Below are positions 1 through 8,293 of a DNA stretch of 64,000 nucleotides, in pieces. The notes under the pieces were generated by a model. It was not told the origin of the DNA, did no database searches, and saw nothing but the letters and a program-made list of their open reading frames with translations. Origin of the DNA: JAZTZP01 sp045637525 (lineage in GTDB: Bacteria > Bacillota > Clostridia > UBA1381); contig JAZTZP010000078.1 of NCBI GenBank assembly GCA_045637525.1, forward strand, positions 1-64,000, in the 5' to 3' direction. The position numbers and the translations under genes were made by a program. Each line of letters opens with the position of its first letter. Positions within the stretch are counted from its first letter, which is position 1.

Positions 1-205
1 ACGCACGCGATATGCCTGTCGGCGCGATATGTTTGCTTCGCAAACGTTATGGAAGAAAAAATGCAAAGCATTTTTTCAATATTTAATCAAACAAAAGCAA
101 AGCTTTTGTACCTTAACGTTCGCCTTTGGCGAACATATCGCGTTGACTTCAGTCAACATATCGTTTGCCGGCAGGCAAATATCGCGTCAGCCACAGGCTG
201 ACATA
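1..205. repeat. Array of small stem-loops separated by an atatcg-like spacer
   Basis: At least seven short perfect or near-perfect inverted repeats stand side by side: 31-45 (gtttgc/gcaaac), 55-76 (around tgcaaagca), 91-109 (acaaaagc/gcttttgt), 118-134 (gttcgcc/ggcgaac), 142-157 (gttgact/agtcaac), 164-179 (tttgcc/ggcaaa) and 186-202 (gtcagcc/ggctgac). Several are joined by the same spacer, atatcg or catatcg. The stems differ in sequence, so this is not a simple tandem repeat or a CRISPR array. The array may begin left of the window. It could be a non-autonomous repeat element or a set of RNA hairpins; function unknown. Confidence 0.7.
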
Positions 206-406
206 TCGCTATTATAGTTTTGTTAACGTAAAGACATAGAAAAATCAATATCCCTCCACCGCAAGCGGTCCCCCTCCCTTTAGGCAACGGAGGCTTATGT
301 AAACCGATTGCTAATTGCTTTTTATAGTTATTGAAAATTTAAATTCATGCAGATAAACTATAAAAATTAATTCATTCAAAAACCGTGAGTGTTTTTGGAC
401 AGATAA
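206..406. other. Intergenic stretch with no gene seen
   Basis: The bases between the stem-loop array and the promoter at 407 contain no convincing reading frame. There is a C/T-rich patch around 250-290 and otherwise A+T-rich sequence. I see no recognisable RNA or regulatory site here. Confidence 0.5.
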
Positions 407-435
407 TTGACAAATTTCGGATGTTATGATATAAT
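407..435 (+). promoter_or_regulatory. Sigma-A promoter of the tyrosine phosphatase gene
   Basis: TTGACA at 407-412 and TATAAT at 430-435 are separated by exactly 17 bases, both perfect consensus boxes. The predicted start of transcription is near 442, leaving a leader of about 16 nt with the ribosome site gaaagg before the ATG at 458. Confidence 0.8.
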
Positions 436-457
436 TGGTTTTGAAAGGACTGTTTTT

Positions 458-910
458 ATGAAAAAGAAAATTTTGTTTGTTTGCCATGGAAATATTTGCA
501 GAAGTCCGATGGCGGAGTTTATAATGAAGGATTTAGTTAAGAGGCGTGGGGCGGAGTTTCGGTTTGAAATAGCTTCTGCGGCTACGAGTACGGAGGAAAT
601 CGGAAATTCTGTTTATCCGCCGGCAAAGCGTGTGCTGGCATCACACGGGATAACGTGCGAGGGGAAGACGGCACGTCAGATAACGAAGGCGGATTATGGG
701 TATTATGATTATATAGTTGCTATGGATAGCTTTAATCTGAGAAATTTAAGACGGGTAATCGGGGATGATGTTGACAACAAAATATCTCTTCTGATGGAAC
801 ATACAAGCCGTCCCGGTGATGTGGCTGACCCATGGTATACGGGTGATTTTAATACGACATGGGATGATGTTTATGAAGGCTGTGCGGGGCTTTTGGAAAA
901 ACTTATTTAA
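458..910 (+). CDS. Low-molecular-weight protein tyrosine phosphatase
   Basis: A 150-aa cytosolic phosphatase that removes phosphate from phosphotyrosine (or phosphoarginine) in proteins. The signature loop CHGNICRS (C9 to R15, the C-x5-R-S motif) is at the N-terminus, and the general-acid aspartate lies in DPW at residues 124-126; both are complete, so it should be active. The ATG at 458 is chosen because gaaagg lies just upstream and because the family begins with a short Lys-rich stretch before the first strand. An earlier in-frame start at 407 would lie inside the promoter. The next gene follows after 61 bases and may share the transcript. Substrate not predictable from sequence. Confidence 0.93.
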   Translation: MKKKILFVCHGNICRSPMAEFIMKDLVKRRGAEFRFEIASAATSTEEIGNSVYPPAKRVLASHGITCEGKTARQITKADYGYYDYIVAMDSFNLRNLRRVIGDDVDNKISLLMEHTSRPGDVADPWYTGDFNTTWDDVYEGCAGLLEKLI

Positions 911-971
911 GCTTTGTCTTTGACAATATGCGAAGGTGAAGGGTTTGAATGCAGAAAAGGAGAGTTGTGTT

Positions 972-1934
972 ATGGAGAAAGTATATGATGTGTATATAGC
1001 GGCCTGTGACAAGGACGGCGGTATATATCATTATAAAATGCAGGGTGGGAAAATGGAGTTTTCGGACAAGACACCTGTTGACAGACCGATGTACCTTGCA
1101 ATAGGGGATAATAAGCTGTATGCGGTGCTTCGTGAGCCGTTTGAGGGGAAAACCGAGAGCGGACTCATTGTTTATGATATTGATAAAGACGGAAAGCTTA
1201 TAAATGCCGGAGAAATCAGCTCAACAAAGGGAGTAGTGGCATGTCATCTTACGGTGGCAGATGATGTGTATGCGGTAAATTATCTTTCGGGAAGTGTTGT
1301 GAAAATGCCGGATACGGTTGATGTGCGTAATGGTTGCGGTCCGAATAAGGCTCGTCAGGAAATGTCGCATACTCATTATGTGAATATTTCGCCTGACGGC
1401 AGGTATGTGTTGGCGACAGATCTCGGAAATGATGATGTTATGGTATATACAAAGGATCTGGAGGTTGTTTCGGTGGCTAAGGTTCCTGCCGGGCATGGTG
1501 CGAGACATCTGGCGTATTCGGAGGATGGTAAGACTGTATTTTGTGTGAATGAGCTGATGTCAACGGTTACTGTGTTTGAATATAGCGACGGAAGACTTAA
1601 TGCAATTGAGACTGTGAGCGCATTGCCTGAGGATTTTTGTGGCGAGAATACAGCGGCGGCTATTCGTGTTAAGGGGGATTATGTATATGTTTCAAACAGG
1701 GGGCATGATTCTGTTTCGTGCTTAAAGTTTGAAAACGGAAGTTTAAAGCTTGTAAATAATGTGAAATGCGGTGGGGTTGGACCGCGTGATTTTGACTTTG
1801 TGGGGGATAATTATATTGTTGTAACCAATCAATACACAAATAATATAACTGTATTTTATGTTGATAAAGAGAGTGTTACAAAAACGGACAGTGAGTTTTC
1901 TGCCGAATGCCCGATATGTGTGGTTTGTAAATAA
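972..1934 (+). CDS. Lactonase-family beta-propeller protein (6-phosphogluconolactonase-like)
   Basis: A 320-aa protein with the repeated pattern of a seven-bladed beta-propeller of the lactonase family (Pgl/YkgB-like). Seen are repeated strands and motifs such as HTHYVNISPDGRYVLATDLG, followed by GARHLAYSEDGKTVF and VGPRDFDF. Family members hydrolyse 6-phosphogluconolactone or related sugar lactones, but many are uncharacterised, so the substrate is an inference. There is no signal peptide. The start is set at the ATG at 972 because aaaggag lies nine bases upstream; the GTG at 936 lacks such a site. It follows the phosphatase gene in the same direction and ends before a strong bidirectional terminator. 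Confidence 0.8.
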   Translation: MEKVYDVYIAACDKDGGIYHYKMQGGKMEFSDKTPVDRPMYLAIGDNKLYAVLREPFEGKTESGLIVYDIDKDGKLINAGEISSTKGVVACHLTVADDVYAVNYLSGSVVKMPDTVDVRNGCGPNKARQEMSHTHYVNISPDGRYVLATDLGNDDVMVYTKDLEVVSVAKVPAGHGARHLAYSEDGKTVFCVNELMSTVTVFEYSDGRLNAIETVSALPEDFCGENTAAAIRVKGDYVYVSNRGHDSVSCLKFENGSLKLVNNVKCGGVGPRDFDFVGDNYIVVTNQYTNNITVFYVDKESVTKTDSEFSAECPICVVCK

Positions 1935-2000
1935 AATATCAGGTAATTGCAAAATGCAATTGCAAGTGTCTGAGTGCCTTATCCGGTAATTTGATTATAC

Positions 2001-2030
2001 AAAAAAATGAGGACATCGTCCTCATTTTTT
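2001..2030. terminator. Bidirectional intrinsic terminator between the lactonase gene and proA
   Basis: A stem of atgaggac/gtcctcat with a three-base loop is flanked by seven A on the left and six T on the right, so it can stop transcription from both sides. It lies between two convergent genes. Confidence 0.9.
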
Positions 2031-2070
2031 GATTTATAGCTGTTATTTTGTCGCAGTTGTTTGGATTTTT

Positions 2071-3315
2071 TTAGCGGATTTGTCCGTTGCCGTATATTAT
2101 ATATTTATAGGATGTAAGCTCGCAAAGTCCCATAGGTCCTCTTGCATGGAGCTTCTGGGTGCTTATTCCGATTTCAGCGCCCAGTCCGTATTCAAAACCA
2201 TCTGTAAATCTTGTTGAAGCATTGACATATACTGCCGCTGCATCAACGTCGTTTAAAAACCTTTGTGCGGTCGTGTAGTTTTCTGTTATTATGGCTTCTG
2301 AATGACCGGTGTTGTATTTATTTATATGCTCTATTGCAGCCTCCACACCGTCTACTGTTTTTACCGAGATTATATAATCGTTATACTCGGTATACCAGTC
2401 TTCTTCGGTTGCCGGGATCACTGTTGAATCGGCTTTCAGGCAATTTTCATCGCCCCGTATTTCGACGTTGTTTTCTTTTAATGCCTCAATTGCAAGAGGT
2501 AAGAATTTATCGGCGATTTTACTGTCTACAAGCAGAGTTTCGGCTGCGTTGCAAACTGACGGTCGGCTTACCTTGGCATTTATGAGTATTTTTAATGCTT
2601 TATCAAAATCACAGTCACGGTCTGCATAAATATGACAGTTTCCTGCCGCTGTTTCGATAACGGGAACGGTTGCATTTTCAACGACTGCCTTTATCAGTCC
2701 GGCGCCACCTCGAGGTATCAGTAAATCAACGTATTCTTTCAGCTTCATAAGCTTTGTTGAAGTTTCTCTTGAGGTATCTTCTATGATGTTAAGACTTCCC
2801 TCCGGAATTCCGGCACCGTATGCGGCCGATTGCATAATATCCATAATCGCAAGGTTTGAGTTTATTGCTTCTTTTCCGCCACGCAGTATAACTGCGTTTG
2901 AGGTTTTTAAGCACAGAGCTGCGGCATCGGCAGTAACGTTTGGGCGCGCTTCGTATATTATCGCAATAACGCCCACAGGCACACGCTTTTTGCCGATAAG
3001 CAGTCCGTTTGGACGCTTTTTCATATCCATAACTTCGCCGATCGGGTCGTTAAGTGATGCGACCTGCATAACACCTTCCGCCATTCCTGCAATTCTTTCC
3101 GGTGTAAGGCGAAGGCGGTCGGTCATAGCTTTTGACATACCGGCTTTTTCGGCGTTTTCTATATCCTTTGCATTGGCATTTAAGATAATTTCCGTATTTT
3201 TTATAAGTGCGTCGGCGATAGCTTTTAAGGCGTTGTTTTTAACCTCGGTGCTTATTGAATTAAGCTTTCGTGAGGCGGATTTTGCAAGCGCACCTTTTAT
3301 CTGAAGCTCGCTCAT
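2071..3315 (-). CDS. proA: Gamma-glutamyl phosphate reductase (ProA)
   Basis: A 414-aa NADPH-dependent reductase that turns gamma-glutamyl phosphate into glutamate-5-semialdehyde, the second step of proline synthesis. It belongs to the aldehyde dehydrogenase superfamily: the catalytic cysteine lies in RPSVCNAAE, and the cofactor region RGGAGL and the family motif GPMGLCELTS near the C-terminus are present. The length is typical. The start at 3315 is one base after the proB stop with aaagga upstream; the longer in-frame start at 3354 lies inside proB. proB and proA therefore form a tight operon, probably downstream of secG. Confidence 0.96.
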   Translation of the reverse strand: MSELQIKGALAKSASRKLNSISTEVKNNALKAIADALIKNTEIILNANAKDIENAEKAGMSKAMTDRLRLTPERIAGMAEGVMQVASLNDPIGEVMDMKKRPNGLLIGKKRVPVGVIAIIYEARPNVTADAAALCLKTSNAVILRGGKEAINSNLAIMDIMQSAAYGAGIPEGSLNIIEDTSRETSTKLMKLKEYVDLLIPRGGAGLIKAVVENATVPVIETAAGNCHIYADRDCDFDKALKILINAKVSRPSVCNAAETLLVDSKIADKFLPLAIEALKENNVEIRGDENCLKADSTVIPATEEDWYTEYNDYIISVKTVDGVEAAIEHINKYNTGHSEAIITENYTTAQRFLNDVDAAAVYVNASTRFTDGFEYGLGAEIGISTQKLHARGPMGLCELTSYKYIIYGNGQIR

Positions 3316-3316
3316 A

Positions 3317-4144
3317 TCAATCATTCCTTTCGTCATAATGGTTTTTTGATACAAACAGTGTTCCTACCGGGTTTCCTTCTAAAATATCATAAATCCTGTC
3401 TATTTTTTCGCCGTTTGCTATAATCATATTAATACCGGCGCTTGTTGCGATTTGTGCGGCGTCGAGCTTTGTTATCATTCCGCCTGTTCCGAAGCTGCTT
3501 CCGGCACCGCCTGCAAGATGGCGGATTGAATTGATATCGTATACCCTGTCTATAAGCTTTGCATCACGGTTTTTATGCGGGTCGCTGTCATAAAGACCTT
3601 CAATATCAGAAAAGAGTATGAGCAGGTCTGCATCAACTAAATCTGCGACTACGGCACTTAAAGTGTCGTTATCACCGATTTCTATTTCATCAACTGAAAC
3701 TGTGTCGTTTTCGTTGACTATTGGTATTATACCCATTTCGAGAAGCGTATTCATTGTATTTTGCGTATTACGCTTGCGGCGGGGGATTGCGATGTCGTCT
3801 TTTGTGAGAAGAATTTGCGCCACAGTATTATTATAGTCTGAGAACAGTTTATCGTAAAGATACATAAGCTCACATTGACCGACTGCCGCAACTGCTTGCT
3901 TTGTTCTGATGTCGTCGGGCTTTTTTGAAAGTCCGAGCTTGCCCATTGCGATGCCGATTGCACCGGAGGATACAAGAATGATTTCTTTGCCACGGTTTCT
4001 TAAATCGGATAAGGTGCGTGCCAGTGTATCCATAAGCTTAAGATTCATTTTGCCTGTGTTGTATGTAAGGGTTGATGTACCTATTTTTATCACTATACGG
4101 TGAGCTGATTTTATATCCTGTTCTAAAGTGTTCAATTTATTCAT
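3317..4144 (-). CDS. proB: Glutamate 5-kinase (ProB), without PUA domain
   Basis: A 275-aa amino-acid kinase that phosphorylates glutamate at the start of proline synthesis. Visible are the N-terminal KIGTSTLT phosphate loop, SSGAIGIAMG, the glutamate-binding NENDTVSVDE and the ATP-side GTGGMITKLDAA. It ends after the kinase domain: the PUA domain found in E. coli ProB is absent, as in many Firmicutes. Start uncertain: the ATG at 4144 has aaagg directly abutting it, while a TTG at 4135 would have a normal nine-base spacing. Lies directly before proA, which receives its unstable product. Confidence 0.95.
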   Translation of the reverse strand: MNKLNTLEQDIKSAHRIVIKIGTSTLTYNTGKMNLKLMDTLARTLSDLRNRGKEIILVSSGAIGIAMGKLGLSKKPDDIRTKQAVAAVGQCELMYLYDKLFSDYNNTVAQILLTKDDIAIPRRKRNTQNTMNTLLEMGIIPIVNENDTVSVDEIEIGDNDTLSAVVADLVDADLLILFSDIEGLYDSDPHKNRDAKLIDRVYDINSIRHLAGGAGSSFGTGGMITKLDAAQIATSAGINMIIANGEKIDRIYDILEGNPVGTLFVSKNHYDERND

Positions 4145-4165
4145 CCTTTCGGTTTTAAAGTATAC

Positions 4166-4187
4166 TAAAAAAGCGCTCCGGGCGCTG
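4166..4187 (-). terminator. Terminator downstream of secG
   Basis: On the minus strand a stem agcgc/gcgct with a short C/G loop is followed by a run of six T (the A-run at 4167-4172). It lies between the secG stop and the proB start, so proBA may depend on read-through or on a promoter of its own. Confidence 0.7.
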
Positions 4188-4194
4188 ATTTAGT

Positions 4195-4437
4195 TTATGA
4201 TGCCAACATAACAAGTGTCATTGTTGTGATAAGGAATAAAACAGCAAGTGTAGCTGTTATCTTGTTCATAAAAGCCTGCTTAGTGCTGCCGCTGTTTTTG
4301 CTGAAGAAAGAATCGCCTGTATCAGGAGATGAACCGGCAATACCCTTCATGCCCGGGTCTTTACCTTCTTGCACGAGCACTATGAAAACTAATAACGCTG
4401 AAACTACAAGCTGTAATATTGTAAATAAAGTAGACAT
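4195..4437 (-). CDS. secG: Preprotein translocase subunit SecG
   Basis: An 80-aa inner-membrane protein with two transmembrane helices (about residues 3-22 and 58-78) around a Gly/Ser-rich cytosolic loop containing GMKGIAG. SecG joins SecYE and supports SecA-driven export. The first helix followed by LVQEGKDPGMKG is typical of the family. A clear aggagg lies eight bases before the ATG. It is the first gene of a minus-strand group with proB and proA, although a hairpin terminator lies after it. Confidence 0.92.
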   Translation of the reverse strand: MSTLFTILQLVVSALLVFIVLVQEGKDPGMKGIAGSSPDTGDSFFSKNSGSTKQAFMNKITATLAVLFLITTMTLVMLAS

Positions 4438-4492
4438 ATTAAAAACCTCCTAAAGAATGATTTTCGCACATTAATGTACATATAACATTTCT

Positions 4493-4520
4493 ATTATACC
4501 ACAAATTTCAAATATTGCAA
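4493..4520 (-). promoter_or_regulatory. Probable promoter of secG
   Basis: On the minus strand TTGCAA (4515-4520) and a perfect TATAAT (4493-4498) are 16 bases apart, about 55 bases before the secG start. It is back to back with the hflX promoter. Confidence 0.6.
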
Positions 4521-4599
4521 GAGGATTTTGAAAAAAAATATAAAAAAATCAAAAAATATTTTAAAATTCACAAAAAAACAACGAATATTATTTAATTAC

Positions 4600-4628
4600 T
4601 TGACATAAAAAGCAGGATATGTTAAAAT
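4600..4628 (+). promoter_or_regulatory. Promoter of hflX
   Basis: TTGACA (4600-4605) and TAAAAT (4623-4628) have a 17-base spacer, about 33 bases before the hflX start codon. Confidence 0.75.
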
Positions 4629-4660
4629 AATATCAGCATAAATCATTATGGAGGAAGTTT

Positions 4661-5917
4661 ATGTATAACGAAGAAGAGAAAAAAGAACGTGTAATACTTG
4701 CGGGAGTTCATACGGGAGCTCGTGATGTGCTTTCTGATACTACGGATGAATCCATAGACGAGCTTGAAGAGCTTGTAAAAACTGCCGGCGGAGAAGTTGT
4801 TTGTACTGTAATTCAGAATAAAGCAGACCTTGAGGCGGCAACGTATATGGGGATAGGAAAGCTTGAGGAGTTAAAAGAGGCTTCGCAGATGCTGGAAGCC
4901 GATACTGTGGTGTTTGATGATGAGCTTAGCCCTATGCAGCTCAGGAATATATCGGATTTTTTAGGCGTGAAGGTGATAGACCGGTCTATGCTTATTCTTG
5001 ACATATTTGCAATGCGTGCAAAAAGCGGTGAGGGTAAGCTTCAGGTTGAGCTTGCACAACTTAAATACCGATTGCCGAGACTGCGGGGGATGGGTACCGA
5101 AATGAGCCGTACGGGCGGCGGAATAGGAACAAGGGGCCCCGGTGAAACAAGACTTGAAACTGACAGGCGACATATTCACAGACGTATTACGTCGCTTGAG
5201 GCAGAGCTTAAGGAAATGAAAAAGCACCGGGAATTAATACGCGCCAGAAGAAAAAAGGACGGAGTTATAACGGCGGCTTTGGTTGGATATACAAACGCCG
5301 GAAAATCAACACTTTTAAACGCACTTACAGATGCCGGAGTTTTTGCTGAGGATAAGCTGTTTGCTACTCTTGACCCTACGTCGAGGGCGATAGAGCTTGA
5401 GGACAGGCGAATGATACTGCTTGTTGATACGGTAGGCTTTATCAGAAAATTGCCGCACCATCTTATAGAAGCTTTTAAGTCAACTCTTGAAGAAGCGGTT
5501 GTTGCGGACATATTACTTCACGTTATAGACGCTTCTGCACCGAATTACAGGCATAATATTGAGGTTGTGGAGAGTGTTCTTTCGGATATTGGTGCTGTTG
5601 GGAAGCCGGTTATTGCTGTATTTAATAAGTGTGATGTTTCAGGCTCGGAGCCGGAATGCAGATACGAAAATTCCGTTTGTATATCGGCAAAGAAAAAAGA
5701 GAACATGGACGGACTCTTAAAAGCTATTGCAGATACTGCACCGGGCAAAAAGCAGAAGATAAGGGTAATTATTCCTTACAGTGAGGGTGGAATTGTAAAC
5801 AGTATTCATGAAAATCAGAAGGTAATTTCGGAGGAATATGTTGCTGAGGGAACTTTGATTGAATTGTTGTGTGATGAAGCGATGTATGAAAAGTTGAGAG
5901 AATACAGGCAGGATTAA
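4661..5917 (+). CDS. hflX: GTPase HflX
   Basis: A 418-aa ribosome-associated GTPase of the OBG-HflX group that acts on 50S subunits and rescues stalled ribosomes under stress. The N-terminal HflX domain (about residues 20-200) contains the family stretch TRGPGETRLETDRR. The G domain follows with G1 GYTNAGKST near residue 208, G3 DTVGF and G4 NKCD. The C-terminal segment is typical. The ATG is preceded by ggagg and by a good sigma-A promoter. It is followed at 60 to 70 bases by a YigZ-family gene in the same direction. Confidence 0.95.
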   Translation: MYNEEEKKERVILAGVHTGARDVLSDTTDESIDELEELVKTAGGEVVCTVIQNKADLEAATYMGIGKLEELKEASQMLEADTVVFDDELSPMQLRNISDFLGVKVIDRSMLILDIFAMRAKSGEGKLQVELAQLKYRLPRLRGMGTEMSRTGGGIGTRGPGETRLETDRRHIHRRITSLEAELKEMKKHRELIRARRKKDGVITAALVGYTNAGKSTLLNALTDAGVFAEDKLFATLDPTSRAIELEDRRMILLVDTVGFIRKLPHHLIEAFKSTLEEAVVADILLHVIDASAPNYRHNIEVVESVLSDIGAVGKPVIAVFNKCDVSGSEPECRYENSVCISAKKKENMDGLLKAIADTAPGKKQKIRVIIPYSEGGIVNSIHENQKVISEEYVAEGTLIELLCDEAMYEKLREYRQD

Positions 5918-5989
5918 AAAATGAAGCAGCCTGAGTTTCTTTCATATTATGAGCTTTGCCGTATGCTTTGCGGCTGAATGGAGATTAAG

Positions 5990-6622
5990 ATGTCGAAAAA
6001 ACTGAAGTTTCAAACAATACAAAAAGCATCGGATACTTTGATTGTGGAAAAAAAGTCGAAGTTTATCGGTAATGCGTTTCCTGTTGATAATGAGGAAGAG
6101 GCGATACGGCTTTTAAACGCTGTGAAAAGCAGATATCCGGATGCAACGCATCATGTGTATGCGTATATAATAGACGAAAATAATATATTCCGTTATTCCG
6201 ATGACGGTGAGCCGTCGGGAACGGCGGGGATGCCTGTTTTAGACACGATAAGAAAGGCGGGAGTTGTAGACGCTTTAGTTGTCGTAACAAGATATTTCGG
6301 CGGAACACTTCTCGGTACGGGCGGGCTTGTGCATGCGTATGGGGCTTCGGCGAAGCTTGCACTTGCGGAGGCCGGGATTGTAACGAGATGCATGTGTAAT
6401 ATTGTTTCTGTTTGCGTGGATTATACCTTAGTCGGTAAAATGCAGCATATGATAGCGTCGGATAATCTTATAACCGAAGAGGTCGTATACGGTGAGAATG
6501 TCATGTTTCCGGTTTGCTGTATGCCGGAGGATACGGAGCGGTTTATTAAGGATGTGACTGAGCTTACAAACGCCAAGGCTGTTTGTGAGGTTGTCGGAAG
6601 TAAGTATATAGATATACCGTAA
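5990..6622 (+). CDS. YigZ/IMPACT-family protein
   Basis: A 210-aa protein of the YigZ/IMPACT (UPF0029) family. The N-terminal domain carries the conserved HHVYAYIIDENN and DDGEPSGTAGMPVLD, followed by VVVTRYFGGTLLGTGGLVHAY; the C-terminal domain is a ferredoxin-like DUF1949 region. In eukaryotes IMPACT regulates GCN2; in bacteria the role is not settled, with a link to translation proposed. The start at 5990 is chosen because ggag lies six bases upstream; the ATG at 5978 overlaps that site. It follows hflX, which fits a shared translation-stress context. Confidence 0.88.
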   Translation: MSKKLKFQTIQKASDTLIVEKKSKFIGNAFPVDNEEEAIRLLNAVKSRYPDATHHVYAYIIDENNIFRYSDDGEPSGTAGMPVLDTIRKAGVVDALVVVTRYFGGTLLGTGGLVHAYGASAKLALAEAGIVTRCMCNIVSVCVDYTLVGKMQHMIASDNLITEEVVYGENVMFPVCCMPEDTERFIKDVTELTNAKAVCEVVGSKYIDIP

Positions 6623-6686
6623 ATTGGGCATTTTATGAAAAAGAGAGGGTTGTTTTTGTCAATTGTATAAAAATTTAAAAAAACTA

Positions 6687-6715
6687 TTGACGAAAACGAC
6701 AGATTATGTTACAAT
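6687..6715 (+). promoter_or_regulatory. Promoter of the 311-aa SLH protein gene
   Basis: TTGACG (6687-6692) and TACAAT (6710-6715) are 17 bases apart, 38 bases before the start codon. Confidence 0.7.
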
Positions 6716-6752
6716 ATAGTTAGTATATACATAACGAAAGGAACATGGAAAA

Positions 6753-7688
6753 ATGAATATATCAATGAAAAAAATATGTGTAGGTCTTTTAGCGGGACTT
6801 ACGGCTGTTAGCATGAGCATAACAGGTTTTGCGGCAGAGTTTACAGATATGCCGACGGAGCCGGTTTTAAAGACGGCACTCGAAAATGCTGTTGAAAACG
6901 GTATTTTAAGCGGATACGATACAGGCGAGATTAAGCCTGACGGAAAGATTACAAGAGCTGAAATGAGCACGATAATTACACGTGCTTTCGGTGTAACCGC
7001 AACAGCGGATATTTCTGCATTTAAAGACGTATCTCCCGATGCATGGTATTATGAATACTTAAGCAAGGGCGTTGCTATGGGAGCGTTTAGCGGTGACGGA
7101 CAAAACTTAAACCCGGAAAATAACATTACTTTCCAGGAAACATTTACCGTAATTTCAAGAATATTCGATTTACAGGAAATGGATGAAGCTTCTATTGACC
7201 ACCTTACGGATAAGGATATGATAGACGACTGGGCGAAAGAATTTGTTGTGAAAGTATTCACAGGCGGATATTGGGGCGCAGATATTACGGAGCTTCGGCC
7301 GAATGATCATATCACCAGAGGCGAGTTTGCAGTTCTGATGGACAGGCTTGTTCAGGTTTATATTACAGAACCGGGCGAATACAGTGAGCTTGAGGATGTT
7401 AATGTTTTAATAAGAACGGGCGATGTTAAATTTAATGAGGTTATCAATACTAAGAAAATAATAGTAGGTGACGGAGCGGATGGCGATGTTATATTTAATA
7501 AATCAGATCTCAACGCAATTGTGGGCAGAGGCGGAAGTATAGTTCCTGCGGAAACTGTCGTTACATCACTGAGACTGATAGTACCGGGAGCTACGGCTAA
7601 TATAGGTAAGTCCATAGAAAGAGAGAAGGGCAAGACCTATTACGGAATTAAAGGAACAATATTTAATTTAGGTGTAGTATCATTCTAA
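6753..7688 (+). CDS. Secreted S-layer homology (SLH) domain protein
   Basis: A 311-aa exported protein. Residues 1-28 form a signal peptide (lysines, hydrophobic core, GFAAE cleavage region). Three SLH repeats follow: about 29-75 (GILSGYDTGEIKPDGKITRAE), 78-135 (SPDAWYYEYLSKG to NNITFQETF) and 145-200 (LRPNDHITRGEFAVLMDRLV). SLH triplets bind pyruvylated secondary cell-wall polymer and anchor proteins at the surface. The remaining 100 residues are Gly/Val/Ile-rich and not recognised. A three-codon frame (ATG GAA AAA TGA) overlaps the start codon, and a second possible start lies at 6765. Confidence 0.85.
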   Translation: MNISMKKICVGLLAGLTAVSMSITGFAAEFTDMPTEPVLKTALENAVENGILSGYDTGEIKPDGKITRAEMSTIITRAFGVTATADISAFKDVSPDAWYYEYLSKGVAMGAFSGDGQNLNPENNITFQETFTVISRIFDLQEMDEASIDHLTDKDMIDDWAKEFVVKVFTGGYWGADITELRPNDHITRGEFAVLMDRLVQVYITEPGEYSELEDVNVLIRTGDVKFNEVINTKKIIVGDGADGDVIFNKSDLNAIVGRGGSIVPAETVVTSLRLIVPGATANIGKSIEREKGKTYYGIKGTIFNLGVVSF

Positions 7689-7695
7689 GATGCTT

Positions 7696-7735
7696 AAAAG
7701 CTGTCGCAAAAAGGTTTTCCTGCGACAGCTTTTAA
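7696..7735 (+). terminator. Terminator after the SLH protein gene
   Basis: A perfect 13-bp stem (aaaagctgtcgca with tgcgacagctttt) closes a 12-base loop; A-run upstream and T-run downstream. Confidence 0.88.
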
Positions 7736-7761
7736 AAATTTTCAAAAAAAATTATGAACTT

Positions 7762-7790
7762 TGCAACCTTTTTGAGTCCTTAAAAGTATT
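7762..7790 (+). promoter_or_regulatory. Possible ECF-type promoter of the sigma factor operon
   Basis: The sequence tgcaacctttttgag at 7762-7776 resembles the AAC-type -35 element of ECF promoters and is followed about 17 bases on by agtatt. Autoregulation of ECF operons is common, but the -10 match is poor, so this is only a candidate. Confidence 0.35.
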
Positions 7791-7813
7791 ATTATTGTTG
7801 GGGGGTGAGATGA

Positions 7814-8293
7814 TTGGACGACAAGCAGCAAATTATAGAAAAATATTTTGATATGGTTTATCACCTTGCAATGGCACAGGTAAAGAATAAAACTAATGCT
7901 GATGATATTGTTCAGGATGTTTTCTTAAAATACATACAAAGTGCAAAGCGTTTTGAAAGTGACGAACATATTAAAGCATGGCTGATTCGAGTTACAATCA
8001 ATTGCTCTCACAGTCTTTTTACAACGTCATGGTATAAAAAGACTGTACCCCTTGAAGATGAGCTTGTTTTTGAAATGGAAGAGAAAAGCGATGTATATTA
8101 TGCAGTTTTGGAATTACCGGAAAAGTACAGAACAGTCATACACTTGTTTTACTACGAGGATATGAGTATTGCAGAAATATCAGAGGCACTCAGGATAAAA
8201 GAAACTACAATAAAATCCCAGCTTTCAAGAGGCAGGGAAATGCTCAGGGAAAAACTGAAGGGAGGTCCAAAAGGTGTTTGGGAAGATTTATAA
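7814..8293 (+). CDS. ECF-type RNA polymerase sigma factor
   Basis: A 159-aa sigma-70 family factor with only regions 2 and 4. Region 2 (about residues 8-70) has the typical ADDIVQDVFLKY and HIKAWLIRVTINC; region 4 (about 98-150) has LPEKYRTVIHLFYYEDMS then the helix-turn-helix IAEISEALRIKETTIKSQLSRGR. It should direct polymerase to a small regulon. The start codon is TTG at 7814 with gggggtgag upstream; the nearby ATG is out of frame. Its stop overlaps the next gene by 20 bases, as expected for a sigma/anti-sigma pair. Confidence 0.9.
   Translation: MDDKQQIIEKYFDMVYHLAMAQVKNKTNADDIVQDVFLKYIQSAKRFESDEHIKAWLIRVTINCSHSLFTTSWYKKTVPLEDELVFEMEEKSDVYYAVLELPEKYRTVIHLFYYEDMSIAEISEALRIKETTIKSQLSRGREMLREKLKGGPKGVWEDL

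Noticed and set aside
1..205. CRISPR array
   Set aside because: The repeated part (atatcg) is only about six bases and the variable parts are themselves palindromes; no cas genes are present.
29..217. 62-codon open frame across the stem-loop array
   Set aside because: It runs through inverted repeats, has no ribosome site and encodes a low-complexity product; it is a by-product of the hairpins.
2783..3304. 173-codon plus-strand frame opposite proA
   Set aside because: It is a shadow of the proA coding frame with biased composition and no ribosome site.
5921..5977. 18-codon frame between hflX and the YigZ-family gene
   Set aside because: No ribosome site or conservation evidence; ends where the real start signal begins, so probably chance.
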